Of a DNA stretch of 64,000 nucleotides, positions 22,964 through 33,850 are shown piece by piece. Both the position numbers and the translations under genes were made by a program. Below the pieces are notes generated by a model. The model was not told the origin of the DNA and made no database searches. It worked only from the letters and a program-made list of their open reading frames with translations. Source of the DNA: Petunia secreta (taxonomy: Eukaryota > Streptophyta > Magnoliopsida > Solanales > Solanaceae); assembly GCA_029990175.1 (NCBI GenBank), contig JARKIP010000033.1:21311001-21375000 (forward strand), written 5' to 3'. Every line of letters starts with the position of its first letter. The stretch's first letter is position 1.

Positions 22964-23441
22964 CCACCTTAGCCTTAGCCTTTAGCCATCTTTTGTCTAG
23001 TGGGATCTAGCCTAGCCTAGTACCTTAGCCTTTTTTCTTCTTTAGTCGTTGGATAATCATGTAGTACTTGCTTGTATCCCCTGATTTTAATATTTGATTA
23101 AATGAATTGTCTTCGATGGCTAATATCATTGTTTTCCAGTTGCTTTAATTTGATTTATATTTGCATTTTGAGTTGCCTCAATGGCCATGTGCTGATTAAC
23201 TCTAATACTTGAATTATATTTTATATGCAACCTTTTCAATGATGCCAAAAGGGGGAAGAGTAAGTCTGATTTTGCATGGTTTTATCGATTTTGCATGGTT
23301 TTATCCCTAATGAAAATCTGTTCCTTAATGATGAATTAATTCTCCACTGATTGAGTGTCTTTTTGAGCTGAAATTGTACTTCAGGACATTAAGGAGATGA
23401 AGCTATGAGTATGAATTTGTCATCATCAAAAAGGGGGAAAT
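22964..23441 (+). other. Copia 3' untranslated region with two polypurine tracts
   Basis: 478 bp, no gene. One purine tract abuts the LTR (about 23428-23440, AAAAAGGGGGAAA). A second, AAAAGGGGGAAGAG, lies about 180 bp upstream (23249-23262). Repeated polypurine tracts upstream of the 3' LTR are a reported Sirevirus trait. Confidence 0.75.
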
Positions 23442-24246
23442 TGTTAGCTTGGATAAGCTTGGAGTTTTGACTGATGACTGAGGAACGGATTCAAAGGACC
23501 TGTTCCTTCGAATCACTACAGCAGAATAGATAATTCATGCAAAATCGTTTAATTGAGATATTTTTATTTATCCTAAAACTGACGTATATCTTGATAATTA
23601 TGCAGGTCTAATCAGATATGAAAAGATTGCATAACTAAGGGATAAAGGATTCGGATTCTAGAAGGAATAATCCAATTAGGACTCAAAGTCAAGGGAGCTT
23701 TGGAGTTCTAATTCATCAAGAGTTCTTGGCTGCTGGAAGCTATAAAACGTGGAGCATATCAGCCATAGAAGTATACACAAATACATAGAGCATCGAGCAA
23801 AAGCTGAGAAGAGTTATTAGCTTATTTGTGTAATCAGTTAGCTACAGTAGAACTAAGTTAGAACCTGTTCCTTAGATTGAATCTTGTAAAAGTTCAAGTC
23901 TTAGTTCAATTGTAGTAAGCAAAAATCGAGTTGTAAACTTTCTGGTTCAAGTCGTGGACTTGACACAACTTCACTGATCGTGAGAAAGATCACTAAAGGA
24001 TTAGAGTTAGTCCTAGGTTAGTAAGAGTGAGTCTTGTAACCAAGTGGGTCTTTTTACATAGTGAAGTTGAAATCCTACTTGAGAAGTAGGTCGTGGTTTT
24101 TTGATCCCGTGTCTAGGGGTTTTTCCACGCTAATATCTGGTGTTCAAGTACTTACAGTTTTAATTCCGCACATCGTAGAGTAAAGGAACACATTTTAAGG
24201 AACTGGTCCTTAAAACAGTAAAGTGGTGTAATCGTGGGAAATAACA
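23442..24246 (+). repeat. 3' LTR of the Copia element
   Basis: 805 bp, same termini as the 5' LTR, about 16 substitutions and no indels seen. Its last 184 bp were copied to 33851-34034 by the tandem duplication: the diagnostic bases GATCCCGTG and AAAGTGG match this LTR, not the 5' one. Confidence 0.96.
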
Positions 24247-24251
24247 GAGAG
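24247..24251. repeat. Right target-site duplication (GAGAG) of the Copia element
   Basis: GAGAG following the 3' LTR, matching 14470-14474; C pol resumes immediately after. A duplicated copy sits at 34035-34039. Confidence 0.92.
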
Positions 24252-25606
24252 TGATTGCTAAAGCGAGTTTCATCGACAGCGCATCGGCTACAACATTGTC
24301 TTTACCCTTCTTGTAATGAATTACATAGGGAGATCTTTCAATGAATTCTACCTATTTGGCATGCCGCTGATTCAACTTCTCTTGACCTCGGAGATGTTTC
24401 AAAGATTCATGATCACTTTTAATCGCAAATTCACGGGGCCATAGATAATTTTGCCAATGAGCGAGTGCTCGAACGATGGCATGCAATTCCTTGTCATATG
24501 TAGAGTAGTTTAAGGTTGCACCCTTAAGCTTTTTGCTGAAGTAAGGGATCAGCTTCGATTCTTGCATAAGCACTCCTTCGGTCCCAACTCCAGATGCATC
24601 ACATTCAACCTCGAATGCTTTGTCGAAGTTAGGGAGTTGTAGCAACTTAGCCTCTGTTTCAACTCTTGGAAAGCCCTCTCTTGGGACTCTCCCCACACAA
24701 ACAGATGGTCTTTCTTTACCATCTCGGTTAAATGAGCTGCCACAGTGCTAATTTCACGAACAAACCTTTGGTAAAAGATATCTAATCCATGGAAGCTACG
24801 AACTTGAGATACCGAGGTTGGAGTAAGCCAATCTTTGATAGCCTCGACTTTTGACTCATCGACTTCAACACCATTAGCAATCACAATAAATCCTAGAAAA
24901 ATTACACGCTTAACACAAAAGGCACACTTTTAGAAGTTAGCAAATAACTTATCTTCTCTAATGGTTTCAAGTACTAGCCTTAAGTGTTCGACATGTTCAT
25001 CCACAGATTTACTATAAACAAGTATGTCATCGAAGTGAACAACAACAAACTTATATATGAACGGTTTTAGCACATGGTTCATCAATCACATGAACATGCT
25101 CGGTGCGTTAGAAAGGCCAAAAGGCATCACTAACTATTAGAGGCCGAACTTTGTCTTGAATGCGGGTTTCCACTCATCACCCGGTTTCATTGGAATTTAG
25201 TGGTAACCGGACCTGAGGTCTATCATTGAAAAGCATGAAGAACCACCAATTCATCTAGCATATCATCTAATCGAGGGATAGGATGGCGATAATTTACCGT
25301 TATCTTGTTGACTTCTCGGCAACTAACACACATTTGCCATATTCCATCTTTCTTCCGGACAAGGATAACAGGAATGGTGCAAGGACTCAAGCTCTCTCGA
25401 ACTAGGCCTTTGTTCAGCAATTCATCCACCTGCTGCTGGAGCTCTTCGGTGTCTTTGGGATTACACCAGTATGCAGGTTTGTTGGGGATTTGAGACCCCA
25501 GGACGAAGTCAATTTGGTTCTCGATTCCTCTCAACGGAGGTAATCCACCAGGCATTTCTTCAGGGAACATGTCTCGGAGTCCCACAAAACACTTTGAATA
25601 GGACAA
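24252..25606 (-). pseudogene. C reverse transcriptase and RNase H, copy 1
   Basis: Minus strand. 25223-25606 encodes the RT N-terminal half (VDELLNKGLVRESLSP, VRKKDGIWQMCV, IPRLDDMLDEL). The following palm region (24885-25222) has several stops but still shows a DDILVYSKS box near 25015-25040. Then come the connection region (VEAIKDWLTPTSVSQVRSFH) and RNase H (VECDASGVGTEG, YDKELHAIVRAL, SDHESLKHLRGQ). Frames at 24549-24884 and 24352-24696 overlap, so there is a frameshift near 24650. The gene is cut by the Copia insertion; its continuation is the integrase at 13175-14469. Confidence 0.87.
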
Positions 25607-25848
25607 GGCAAAGGGTCATTGTTAGTAGAATCATCATTAGAGTTTAGAAGGATACCCTTGTGCACGGGGCAAATCATCAATCAACCGTTGTCTTTGCCTC
25701 GTAGATACTCACTCGGTTGCATGATTGCACAAATATTATTTACCTCGGGTGGTAAATTTTTGTCCTCATCCACAATTGGTGTCCCGATGGGAGACTTGGC
25801 TTTGGCCGCTTCTTTCAGTTCCTTCATTCGTTTATAGTCCTCGCTAAC

Positions 25849-26443
25849 TTATTTTGGAGACAATGGCTTGAGTATGAAACTCTCCCCTCCGAGCTTAGCA
25901 ATGTAAGTGTTGGACCGTCCGTTATGTATAACCAACCGATTATACTGCCATGGTCGACCTAATAGCAAATGACAAGCTTGCATCGGTATCACATCGAACA
26001 TCATCTCATCTTGATAATCTCCCACTTTGAACTTGATCCACACTTGCTTGACAGCCTTCAATTCTCCGCATACATTTAACCATTACAAACGGTAGGGCTG
26101 AGGATGCTTCGAGGCAGGTAGTCCCATTTATGAAACTGGTCACCATATTTGCACAACTACCCGAATCAATAATCATTGAACAAACCTTTCCCCTCACTCG
26201 ACACCTCGCATAGAAAAGATTTTCCTTTTGATTGTCCTTTTCTTCAAGAGTCATACAGCTCAAGTTTCTACGAACCACAAGAAACATTTCCAGATGGTCA
26301 GCTTCGGCTGCTTCACGACCATCATTAATTTCAGCTCGATTAGTCTCCTCTCCATTTTCTTCCTCGGTGTCACTCGCGTGCTCATGGACGGTTCCATCTT
26401 CGAGCAAAAGCATAACTTTGCAAGTTGGAAACTCTTTTGCCAT
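25849..26443 (-). pseudogene. C protease region, copy 1
   Basis: Minus strand. An acidic linker (SDTEEENGEE) is followed by a retropepsin-like domain with IIDSGSCANMVTS (near 26160-26200), a frameshift near 26060, and VIPMQACHLLLGRPWQY (25849-26061), the usual C-terminal protease signature. It lies between gag and RT, as expected. Inactive through the frameshift. Confidence 0.82.
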
Positions 26444-27819
26444 GTAACCATAACCCCTATATCTATGACTCTAAATGTTTGAAGCATTAGAAGTATTGAG
26501 TTACAGTTTACCTCCCATCTCCTTGGAGTTATTAATGGTCAATCCCCTTTCGAAGGGTCTCTTTTGATCTCGACCAGTGTTGGCACTTACTGGATTCGGA
26601 CTCTTCTAATCTTTACCTCGGTTCAAAGGAGTTGAAGTAGTGACTCCTTGGTACCGGCTTACTTTTTCACCCTTCACCCATTTCTCAGCATCAATGGCTG
26701 CATGGAATAGATCCTCCAATGTTTGATACACATGCAGTCTCATTTGAGATGACACTTCTCAAGTCAGTCCATTTTTGAAACGAATGATGGCTTGCTCATC
26801 ATCTTCTTCCACATCAAGATCCAATCGAATCTTTTCGAACTCATCATAATATTCTTCGACTGATTGGGACCCTTGTTTCAAATCATAGAGCTTTCGAAGT
26901 TGCTCTTGTCGATATTTGGCAGTCACATACTTAGCATCCATCACTCTTTTCAGCTGTGCCCAAGTATGAATCTTAGGATAGACATTCCTTCTCCTCATTC
27001 GTTTGTCATCTTCCCACCACGTCGATGCATATGCCTCGAACGAAGTAATAGCATGTTCAGCTTTTCTCTCTTCGATCATCTCATTTGTCTCAAAGATTCG
27101 TTCCAAACGAACCTTCCATTCAAGATATTGGTCCGGATCACTAGTTCCTCTGAAGGGTGGAATAATGATCTTGACACTACTCAAGTTTGAATCACGAGAA
27201 CCTCGAATCGGTTCCGGATACTCATCAAAGTAGTCATCAGCCTCACGCTCAAAATATCTATCAATATTTGCACCTCGACCTCTACCTTGGGGATTTCCAC
27301 GACCTCGTTGAACCTGCCTTCGTTGAACAAACGGTGGCTCACACTCAGCTTCGACCTCGGAAAACTCTCCATCATCGACCCCTTCATCAACAACAACGAC
27401 TTGTCTTCGGGCCCTTGGAAGTGGTAATCTATCACCTCGGGGAATGCCCAAGTTTTGATGATCGGCTTGGGGATTGCGCAGTTTTGTTTTTCTGCTTGGG
27501 GATTGCCCAAGTTGTGTTGTCTAGCTTGGGGATTGCCCATAGCTTCATTTCGAACAGCCTCGTTCTTCAATCATTGTAGTCGAACCAACTCAACAAATTG
27601 CTCCAGTTTCATAGGAGTGGAGTTGCTAGTACCAGTGCCTGAGCCAGGCAAGGCCACATACACATTTTCTTTCTCGAGGTTTGCTACTCGAGCACTCACT
27701 CCTCTTACCTCGGCACTGATTCCTTGTATAACAGCCAAGAGATCAGTTAACGACGCCGCGGGTGCCTCAACGCCTTTTCCATCACCTCCATTCCCAACTA
27801 TGGTACCTGCACAAATCAA
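26444..27819 (-). pseudogene. C gag, copy 1
   Basis: Minus strand from 27819. An N-terminal part (27571-27819) ends in a stop. Then comes a stretch with a roughly 30-bp tandem repeat encoding GNPQA-like units (27430-27545), and a frameshift near 27440. The main gag domain (26759-27451) has FRGTSDPDQYLEWKVRLE, AYASTWWEDDKRM and VEEYYDEFEKIRL, and ends in a stop at 26759. The zinc knuckle expected just downstream (26405-26475) reads as a degenerate HRYRGYGYMAKEFPTC. The Cys and His ligand positions are replaced by Tyr and Phe, consistent with C-to-T decay. Confidence 0.85.
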
Positions 27820-29015
27820 AGACCAAGAAAATATTAAGGTTAGAAATCACCTCAGACACTCCCTCACTTTTATTGGGTGGCGCTCGGGTCCACTCAAGTC
27901 GTAGGTTTGGTTACTCAAGAACTTGTTGCCAATGGCTTTCCTCGGTTTGATCGATCTCTCTAAGATCCTTCGAATTTGACAAGTCACACTGTCTCTTTCG
28001 GGAAGAGTGATTTGATTTTGACTCGATGGAACAGACGCTATTTAACTGCACACAGGAGGTGAAAGAATTTTCTACCATATTTGGGACTTCGGTAACCCCA
28101 CGCACGAGTTCTTATAAGCTCAAACAAGTTAGTACGAGCTCAAGTAGAAAGATTTACTCCAGAGATCTATGAACGAGATTTATCGACCACAAGAAAAGAA
28201 GATAACCTCGGAGAATCTACCTTTTGTTTCTTCTTTAGGAAACCTCGGACACAACAACTCTTGTACGGACAAAAGTAGTCCCTCCTTAGTACAGATTAAG
28301 GTTTATTCTTATCCACTTTTTCCTCTTTCTTGCCAACATCTTTTCACCTGGGGTTTTGATATTAACACTTTATCCCTTTTTTCTTCAATGGAACTGTGAA
28401 TTTTCTTCTTTGGTGTACGGACACCTTAAAACTTTTGTTCACAGTCCAAGGCTCAACAAGATTCAGGTCGCTTTTCTTTCGTTAAAACCTTTAACGAACA
28501 GAAATAACTTCAGTTCCAAGCCAAGCTAAGAACAACTTCAACTTCGTCGTCCATACATTGTTACAATGTAACAAGTTTCCAGTGTATGGATGGTGGCTAA
28601 ATGATGGAACTTCAAAAAATTAAGCTCAAACTCGACCCAAATCAAACAATAACCACCAGTCTTCAATGAGAACAACCAAAACTCAACAAGGGTTTCAGAA
28701 ACAATACCACCACATCAAGAACAGTTCAAAAAAATCAAGAAACCCTAGTCAACGGATGATGTACGACGGGTACTCATTCGAACCTCCAAACAATAGTAAA
28801 CAAGAATCTGTGGTTGTTTAATCCAAACAACCAACAATCAAACAAAATTTTTGGATTTTCTTCTTTCTATTTTTTTTTTTTTTTTTTTTGTGAATAAGAA
28901 CCCAAATAGTGATAACAAGAACAAAAACAAGAATACAAAATGGAAACAAAGACACAAATGCACGAATATAAAGATAAAGAGCAGGATTGGGGTTGTAACA
29001 ACAAACCCAAGCTGT
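27820..29015 (-). other. C leader between primer site and gag, copy 1
   Basis: 1.2 kb with no protein-like frame. It contains a T-run at 28871-28889 and a small inverted repeat near 28550-28590 (CATACATTG TTACAATGTAAC). The hydrophobic frames over the T-run are low-complexity artefacts. Confidence 0.7.
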
Positions 29016-29027
29016 GCTCTGATACCA
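29016..29027 (-). other. C primer binding site (tRNA-iMet), copy 1
   Basis: The minus strand reads TGGTATCAGAGC, adjacent to the LTR boundary at 29031. Confidence 0.85.
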
Positions 29028-29030
29028 AGA

Positions 29031-29790
29031 TGGTTCAAGCTAATCTTGAAGAAGAAGCTTAGCAACCGAAGAACATCGGAAAACAAGAAACAAAGATAGA
29101 AGCAAGACAGATCTCAGCTTCGTTAGAATGATTTCGAGGAACTAGTCTCGGACCAAACAACGGAAAACAAAAGATACATCTATACTAAGAAACAATCCTC
29201 AAGAAGAACTCATGCTTCTTGCAAATTGAATGATCAACGAAGAAGTTGTTCAAACGGGTACACCGATTGACCCAAGTTCTTATAAAATCCCACGTTGGAG
29301 TTCGGCTCTCATCAGAGTCTCAATAGCAAAACAGCTATAACAACATTCATCAACAACTAGATAGAAATGAACTAGACTAAGGTGTTTATAAAGATAGCCC
29401 CAAGGGTACTAAAGTAATTACGGTCATAGGCGACCAATAAGACAAGGTCACGTAGGGCCGAAGTAATTCATGTGCTCGGCTCTCTTGACTTCGGTGCTCG
29501 GTTGCTCAGTTTGACACATTTGAAAACAGAAGATCACTTGCCTCGGCCACAATTGTAGCCCTTCGGTCAATCACTGCTCGGCGTCGAGGTTGAGTGTTCG
29601 GTTACTTCCTTCTTCAGGCTCGAGCTTGCAGATGTAGCTTTCGTATCTTGTGCTCCATCACTCAGCATCCGAAGAGTTGCTTTCTCCCAACCATGTCAAC
29701 TGAATGTGAGCGTCATGCAAAAGTTTGGCTTGGTCGTGTCATCGGCTCGATGGGTTGAATACTTTATCAATATGTGTTCGGTCTACATCA
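29031..29790 (-). repeat. C 5' LTR, copy 1
   Basis: 760 bp bounded by TG (29031) and CA (29790). The part from 29340 matches 12778-13232. A minus-strand CTTTATAAAC at 29383-29392 is a possible TATA box. It borders E sequence on the right. Confidence 0.87.
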
Positions 29791-30243
29791 GCATCAGCCT
29801 TCGCATTTTCTTCTCTTAGTATCTGATTAATCCTCCATTTTTGAAAATTCTTCAGACATTTCTCCACTCTAGCTCGGTACTCTTGCATGCGGGTGTCTTT
29901 GGAAGTGTATGCTTCGGTCACCTGGTTCACCATGAGCTGAGAATCGCAGTTGATGCTGACCTTCCTGGCCCCCAATATGTAAGTTAGTTCTAGGGTCTTA
30001 AATTACAACTTCATATTCTGCTTCGTTGTTCGTCATCTGGGAGCAGCTGACAGCTTTCCTGAACACCTTCTTCGTCTGGGACTCGATCACTAAACCAAGC
30101 CCCTCCCCTTTTACATTCGAGGCACCGTCAATGTGGATCACCCATTCCCCGAGGGGTAATGCTTTCTATCATCTTGCGTTGCTCCTCAATATTTTGCATT
30201 AAGTCGGTGCTGAAGTTGGCGACAAAGTCAGCCTTTTGCATAT
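29791..30243 (-). pseudogene. Element E: Tat-type RNase H fragment, copy 1
   Basis: Minus-strand reading from 30243 gives ADFVANFSTDL, IDGASNVKGEGLGLVI, SCSQMTNNEAEYE and INCDSQLMVNQV, then REENAKAD. This is the RNase H-like domain typical of Tat/Ogre/Retand Gypsy elements, with stops and frameshifts. Its C-terminal frame runs on into the C LTR because C inserted here. The other side was cut by D. Fragment only; no LTR of E is visible. Confidence 0.82.
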
Positions 30244-31533
30244 TGATCACGCCCAACTACGCCCTATAAAAGGGACTAAGCGGTCGCAGCAAATATAGCT
30301 CGGTACTTAAAGTCCCGAGGTCGAATCCCACAGGGAACACTCGAAATCTAGTTGTTTTTCTAACTAATTTACCTATCAACTAACTTCTAAGGGTGTTTGA
30401 TTTAAGGTTGATTGTGTAGTAACAACTAAGTAATAAAAATTAATAATATAGTAAACAACAATTAATAGCGAATAAAATTGATTCAAGGATGTAAAGCCTA
30501 GGATTGATCTACCCAACTCCTACCTATGTATTAGAATAATGATTTAACGAATTCAACTTGGTTCTTCCTATTGAACACTTGCTCCAAATTCACAACTATT
30601 CACTTCCGTGTAATAACTGTAACTTTCACTAACTAATTTTTCAATTAACTAATGAAGATAGATAAGACTACAAGTATTGTCCACAATCAGGGTTAATGGT
30701 CACATATCACCTTATTGACAATCTAAGTAATACCTTGGTTTTAGACTGAAATATTGGTAAGTGTTTAACCCAAACCTATGAATCTATCCCTAGACACACA
30801 CGAATAATGGGAACAATCAATTGGCGTCCCTTCCAATCAATAGCAATCAAAACATAAACACTTAGATAGGAAGAATTCACAAGTTTCATTCATCAAAACA
30901 AATATTCATAGCACATAAGTATTGGAGTGGTTCAATCAACCCTAGAATGGGTGAATTAGCCACTCATGTTCATGATAGTCATATCAAATAATTCATGAAT
31001 GAATAAATTACAAAAAGTAGGGAAGAATTTAGAAAAACTCGTATTCTTGAAGTCTCCCAAAGCTCTAGCCTCCTTTTTGCTCTTCTCCAGTGTAGATCTC
31101 CTCTGAAAATATGTTAGAATACCTTATAAATCTCGTGTCAAACTTGTGGACAAGTTTGCCCCTCGCCACTTTTCGCCAGAAAATTTTTCCTCATGGCTGG
31201 ATCATGGCCTTACGATGCCTGAGCCATGCACTTGCGAAATTCTGCTTTCAACTTCATGGCTGAATCATGGCTTTACGATGACTGGGCCGTGACATTTCGT
31301 CTTCAAGTTCCTTTCATGGCTAATCCACGGCCTTGGCACCTTACAACGCTGTAAATTAACTTCATTTTGCTCCAAATCATCAAACTTTAACACTTTTTCA
31401 TACCACTTGATTCCTACACATTCAAACACCCAATATAAGCACAAAACACTAATATTAATGATAAACCGTCCACCAAAACACCCAAAATGTGAAGAATCTA
31501 ATACTAAAATACACGTTTTGTGGCCAAATATCA
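30244..31533 (-). repeat. D 3' LTR, copy 1
   Basis: 1290 bp, TGATCACGCC...CAAATATCA, nearly identical to 40032-41321 and about 1.6% from the 5' LTR at 52077-53368. It contains three CATGGC-type hairpin units (about 31190-31345). It is preceded by CATAT, the target duplication of D. Confidence 0.93.
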
Positions 31534-33173
31534 CCACCCCACACTTAAGAGTTTGCTAGTCCTCGAGCAAAGAAGAAGAATACATAGAAAGCAGGCAAGA
31601 CATCAAGATCAGCTAAAAACTCATGACCGACAACTTAACCGGACTCACCCATGAAATTCAAACACCCTTTCTTTTGGTCATGATCAAGTATTGAAAGTAG
31701 AAACTTATAGACCACTTAAATTCTAATGTACCTCACAACAAGAAGATGCCACCAAACACACAATATATGATTTCAAGAAACTCTGTGGCATATCAAATAT
31801 CACTCTCACACTCACAAAGAATCTTCTCATGTCTCACAGAAAAGTACCATATGCTTGCCCATTTTGTTGCTCTCCACTAATGTAGGAGTCCTGATCAAAA
31901 GTCAAGTAGGACTTTTTATAGGTTGTAATGTTGGCTTGGGGTAAGGTGTGGTACACTTTTGGGTATATAGTGACTAATTCTTCCCCTAAGCACTTTAAGC
32001 ACCACTCACTACTAATTTCCTCACATATTCATACAATTGTAGCACTTCCCAAGGTTTTCATCCATATCCACTGTCTAAGCTCAAGAGTCCCTTCTCTTAT
32101 ATTGTTCTTTCTCCTCATTATTCATCAATTTACTCATCTATTTTTTTTCTTTGCTTTTTGATTTTTTTTTTCTTTTCTTTTTCTTTCTCTTTTCACAATT
32201 TTTGTATATGAGGAGAATATAAGTGTTTCTTCCTTCATTCTTTTGCAACTTTCTTCTCAAGTACACAACTCTTATGACATACCCACCATCTTACCAATCA
32301 CACAACTTAAAGTAGTTAAGGGGAAGATGGGTAACAAGAGAGTTAAATAGCAAAAAGAGATAGGGCTTGTAACACAGGTTGCCAAAGAAAAGGTCAATAG
32401 GCTCAAATTGGGACACTGAGGAATTCATTCATTAGGTAGGCTTATTTAGTCACTGGCGGGCCAAAGAAGGCCTACTTTCATCCTAAAGATCAAGACTACC
32501 TAGGATTTCGCCTCAAACAACAAGCAGGGCAAGTTCTAGACTTAACATGAAACAATGAGAAGTAGAAAAAGAAGTAAGCTCACCACACACTGTACATGGA
32601 ACTCAAGGATCGTTTCAATTTCACCTTGCAATACCTAATTATGAACTCAAAAAAGAAGTTCAAAAATATATAGGTGGTTCTAGCTAAAGGTTGTCTTTCA
32701 AAGTTCTCCCTTCTCTCTTTCTCTGCCTGCTTCCCCTTTTTCCTCCTTCTGAACTCTTTCTTTTCTCTTTTTTTTTTTTTTTAAATTTTATTATTATTTT
32801 TTAATCTAACCTACACAATGCCTGGTTCAGCAAAAATAACTCAATGGGAAAGAACCAAGGCTAAGAAAACCCAAAGAGATTATTGATATGCTGGAAATTA
32901 ACTAAGCTATAAAGAACTGCTGAATATTAAAAATACTAATCTATTACAGGCCATTAATATTCGGGATATTACAGACCTCAAAAATAGAAAGCAAGAAACA
33001 AATTCAAAGTAGTCAAGAGACTAAAAGCAAACAAACAAACTAAATCAGTAGCATATATATACAATCATCCAAAAATATACTCCCACCCCACACTTAAGAC
33101 TGTGCATTGTCCTCAATGCACAGGAGAAAAAAAACAAAAAAAAAAAAAAACAAGGGGGTGAGAAGACTCCCTG
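31534..33173 (-). other. D 3' untranslated region, copy 1
   Basis: 1.6 kb without a convincing gene. A polypurine tract abuts the LTR (plus strand CCACCCCACACTTAAG at 31534-31549), and a near-identical box recurs at 33084-33099. Homopolymer runs near 32140-32185, 32765-32805 and 33125-33150 differ in length between the two copies. Confidence 0.75.
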
Positions 33174-33833
33174 TCAAGCCTCCAGCTCGTCATCGACACC
33201 ATCAGTAGTGCCGGTCTCATCCATATCAGCGTCTCTGTCATACTCATCATCCGCGTCTGCTCCATCATCATCATCATCTACAATAAAGTCAGATAGATCG
33301 TCCTCACCGGACTCTGAGAGATCGGGCTGATCCTCTGGCAAATAGTTAGAGTCATCCTCTGAATCATCAGCAATGTCCAACGTCTGTCGAGGCTCAGCAT
33401 CAGTGTTCTCATCCTCAGAAGGGTGCACCTCACTACCAGACTCATGCCCCAACAGCATCTTTTCCAGCCCAGACATCGGGTACTTCTCAAAACAATCTTT
33501 AACATCTATGTTCAAGGCCTTGCAACACTTCTCTTGCATCATATGGGTACGAGCTAGCAGTCGAACCATCAGCGCATCCTTATCAGCAGTAGGTACCTTA
33601 AAGGTCTTCTCATCCTCTTGGATCTTGACATTAGTGATGTCAAATTTAGTAAAAGAAGCTCTCTCTATGTGATCCCCATCATACTCTGGCACACCTTTAG
33701 CATACAGATATTTGGTCAATGTGACGGGTTCATTTCATTTCCCCAATCATAATCTCACCAGCATTAATAGGTTCACCTTTCATCAGAAAATATAGAAGAC
33801 ATACCGCTCTCGGGTCACATCAGACAAGTGAGT
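33174..33833 (-). pseudogene. D third ORF, C-terminal part, copy 1
   Basis: Minus strand, 33174-33719 open: KYLYAKGVPEYDGDHIE, a helical middle, and a long acidic tail rich in Asp/Glu/Ser ending DDELEA. It is truncated at the duplication joint (33833). The complete but broken version is at 42962-44271. Confidence 0.8.
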
Positions 33834-33850
33834 AAAGGAACACATTTTAA
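33834..33850. other. Templated 17-bp insert at the duplication joint
   Basis: AAAGGAACACATTTTAA lies between the two copies. It is identical to 24182-24198 in the Copia 3' LTR. On its left, GAGT (33830-33833) matches the four bases before the source sequence (24178-24181), giving microhomology at the switch point. Confidence 0.88.

Larger units (their letters stand above)
14529..24209. repeat. Dispersed 11-bp palindrome GGAMCWGKTCC, about 21 copies
   Basis: Exact matches start at 14529, 15232, 16059, 16257, 16605, 17024, 17305, 17830, 18620, 18716, 19002, 19901, 20171, 20766, 21165, 21607, 21903, 22504, 22940, 23496 and 24199. Near matches occur at 14894, 19292 and 22129. Many have further paired flanks (AAGG..CCTT, GAGG..CCTC, TAGG..CCTA). 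Copies lie in LTRs, gag, pol, the third ORF and spacers. Inside genes they are read in all three frames, so the constraint is on the nucleic acid, not the protein. I did not notice the motif in the rest of the window except in the duplicated LTR tail (33987). Confidence 0.88.
14475..24246 (+). mobile_element. Sirevirus-like Ty1/Copia element with third ORF
   Basis: 9772 bp: 805-bp LTRs, tRNA-iMet primer site, long gag with two CCHC knuckles, protease-integrase-RT-RNase H (Copia order), a 2-kb third ORF with a coiled coil, and two polypurine tracts. A long gag, an extra ORF after pol and multiple polypurine tracts are reported Sirevirus (SIRE lineage) traits. I counted about 16 differences between the LTRs (about 2%), so insertion is fairly recent. 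Gag, pol and the third ORF are all broken. A palindromic 11-mer recurs throughout (see 14529-24209). Confidence 0.9.
12778..29790 (-). mobile_element. CRM-like Ty3/Gypsy element C, interrupted by B/A and by a Copia element
   Basis: On the minus strand the order is 5' LTR (29031-29790), tRNA-iMet primer site, gag, protease, RT, RNase H, [Copia insertion 14475-24246], integrase, polypurine tract, truncated 3' LTR (12778-13232). Protein signatures (DSGSCANM protease, IPRLDDMLDEL in RT, SFHGLDIFYQRFV, KINSNAYVIDLPGEYN at the integrase end) resemble chromoviruses of the CRM/Galadriel/Reina group. Pol reads through the polypurine tract into the 3' LTR. The coding region is heavily mutated. The exact clade is an inference from remembered signatures. 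Confidence 0.85.
24063..33833. repeat. Tandem segmental duplication, copy 1
   Basis: 9771 bp repeated at 33851-43621 with constant offset 9788 (small homopolymer indels cancel). I counted about 23 single-base differences, roughly 0.24%. It contains the end of the Copia 3' LTR, the right half of C, the E fragment, the D 3' LTR and 2.3 kb of D internal sequence. Confidence 0.95.

Noticed and set aside
28838..29099. Hydrophobic membrane-like peptide in the C leader
   Set aside because: Produced by a long T-run; repeated at 38626-38887 only because of the duplication.
30258..30268. CCTATAAAAGGG at the edge of the D LTR as an antisense promoter
   Set aside because: Good TATA match, but on the strand opposite to the element and with no downstream gene; no support beyond the motif.
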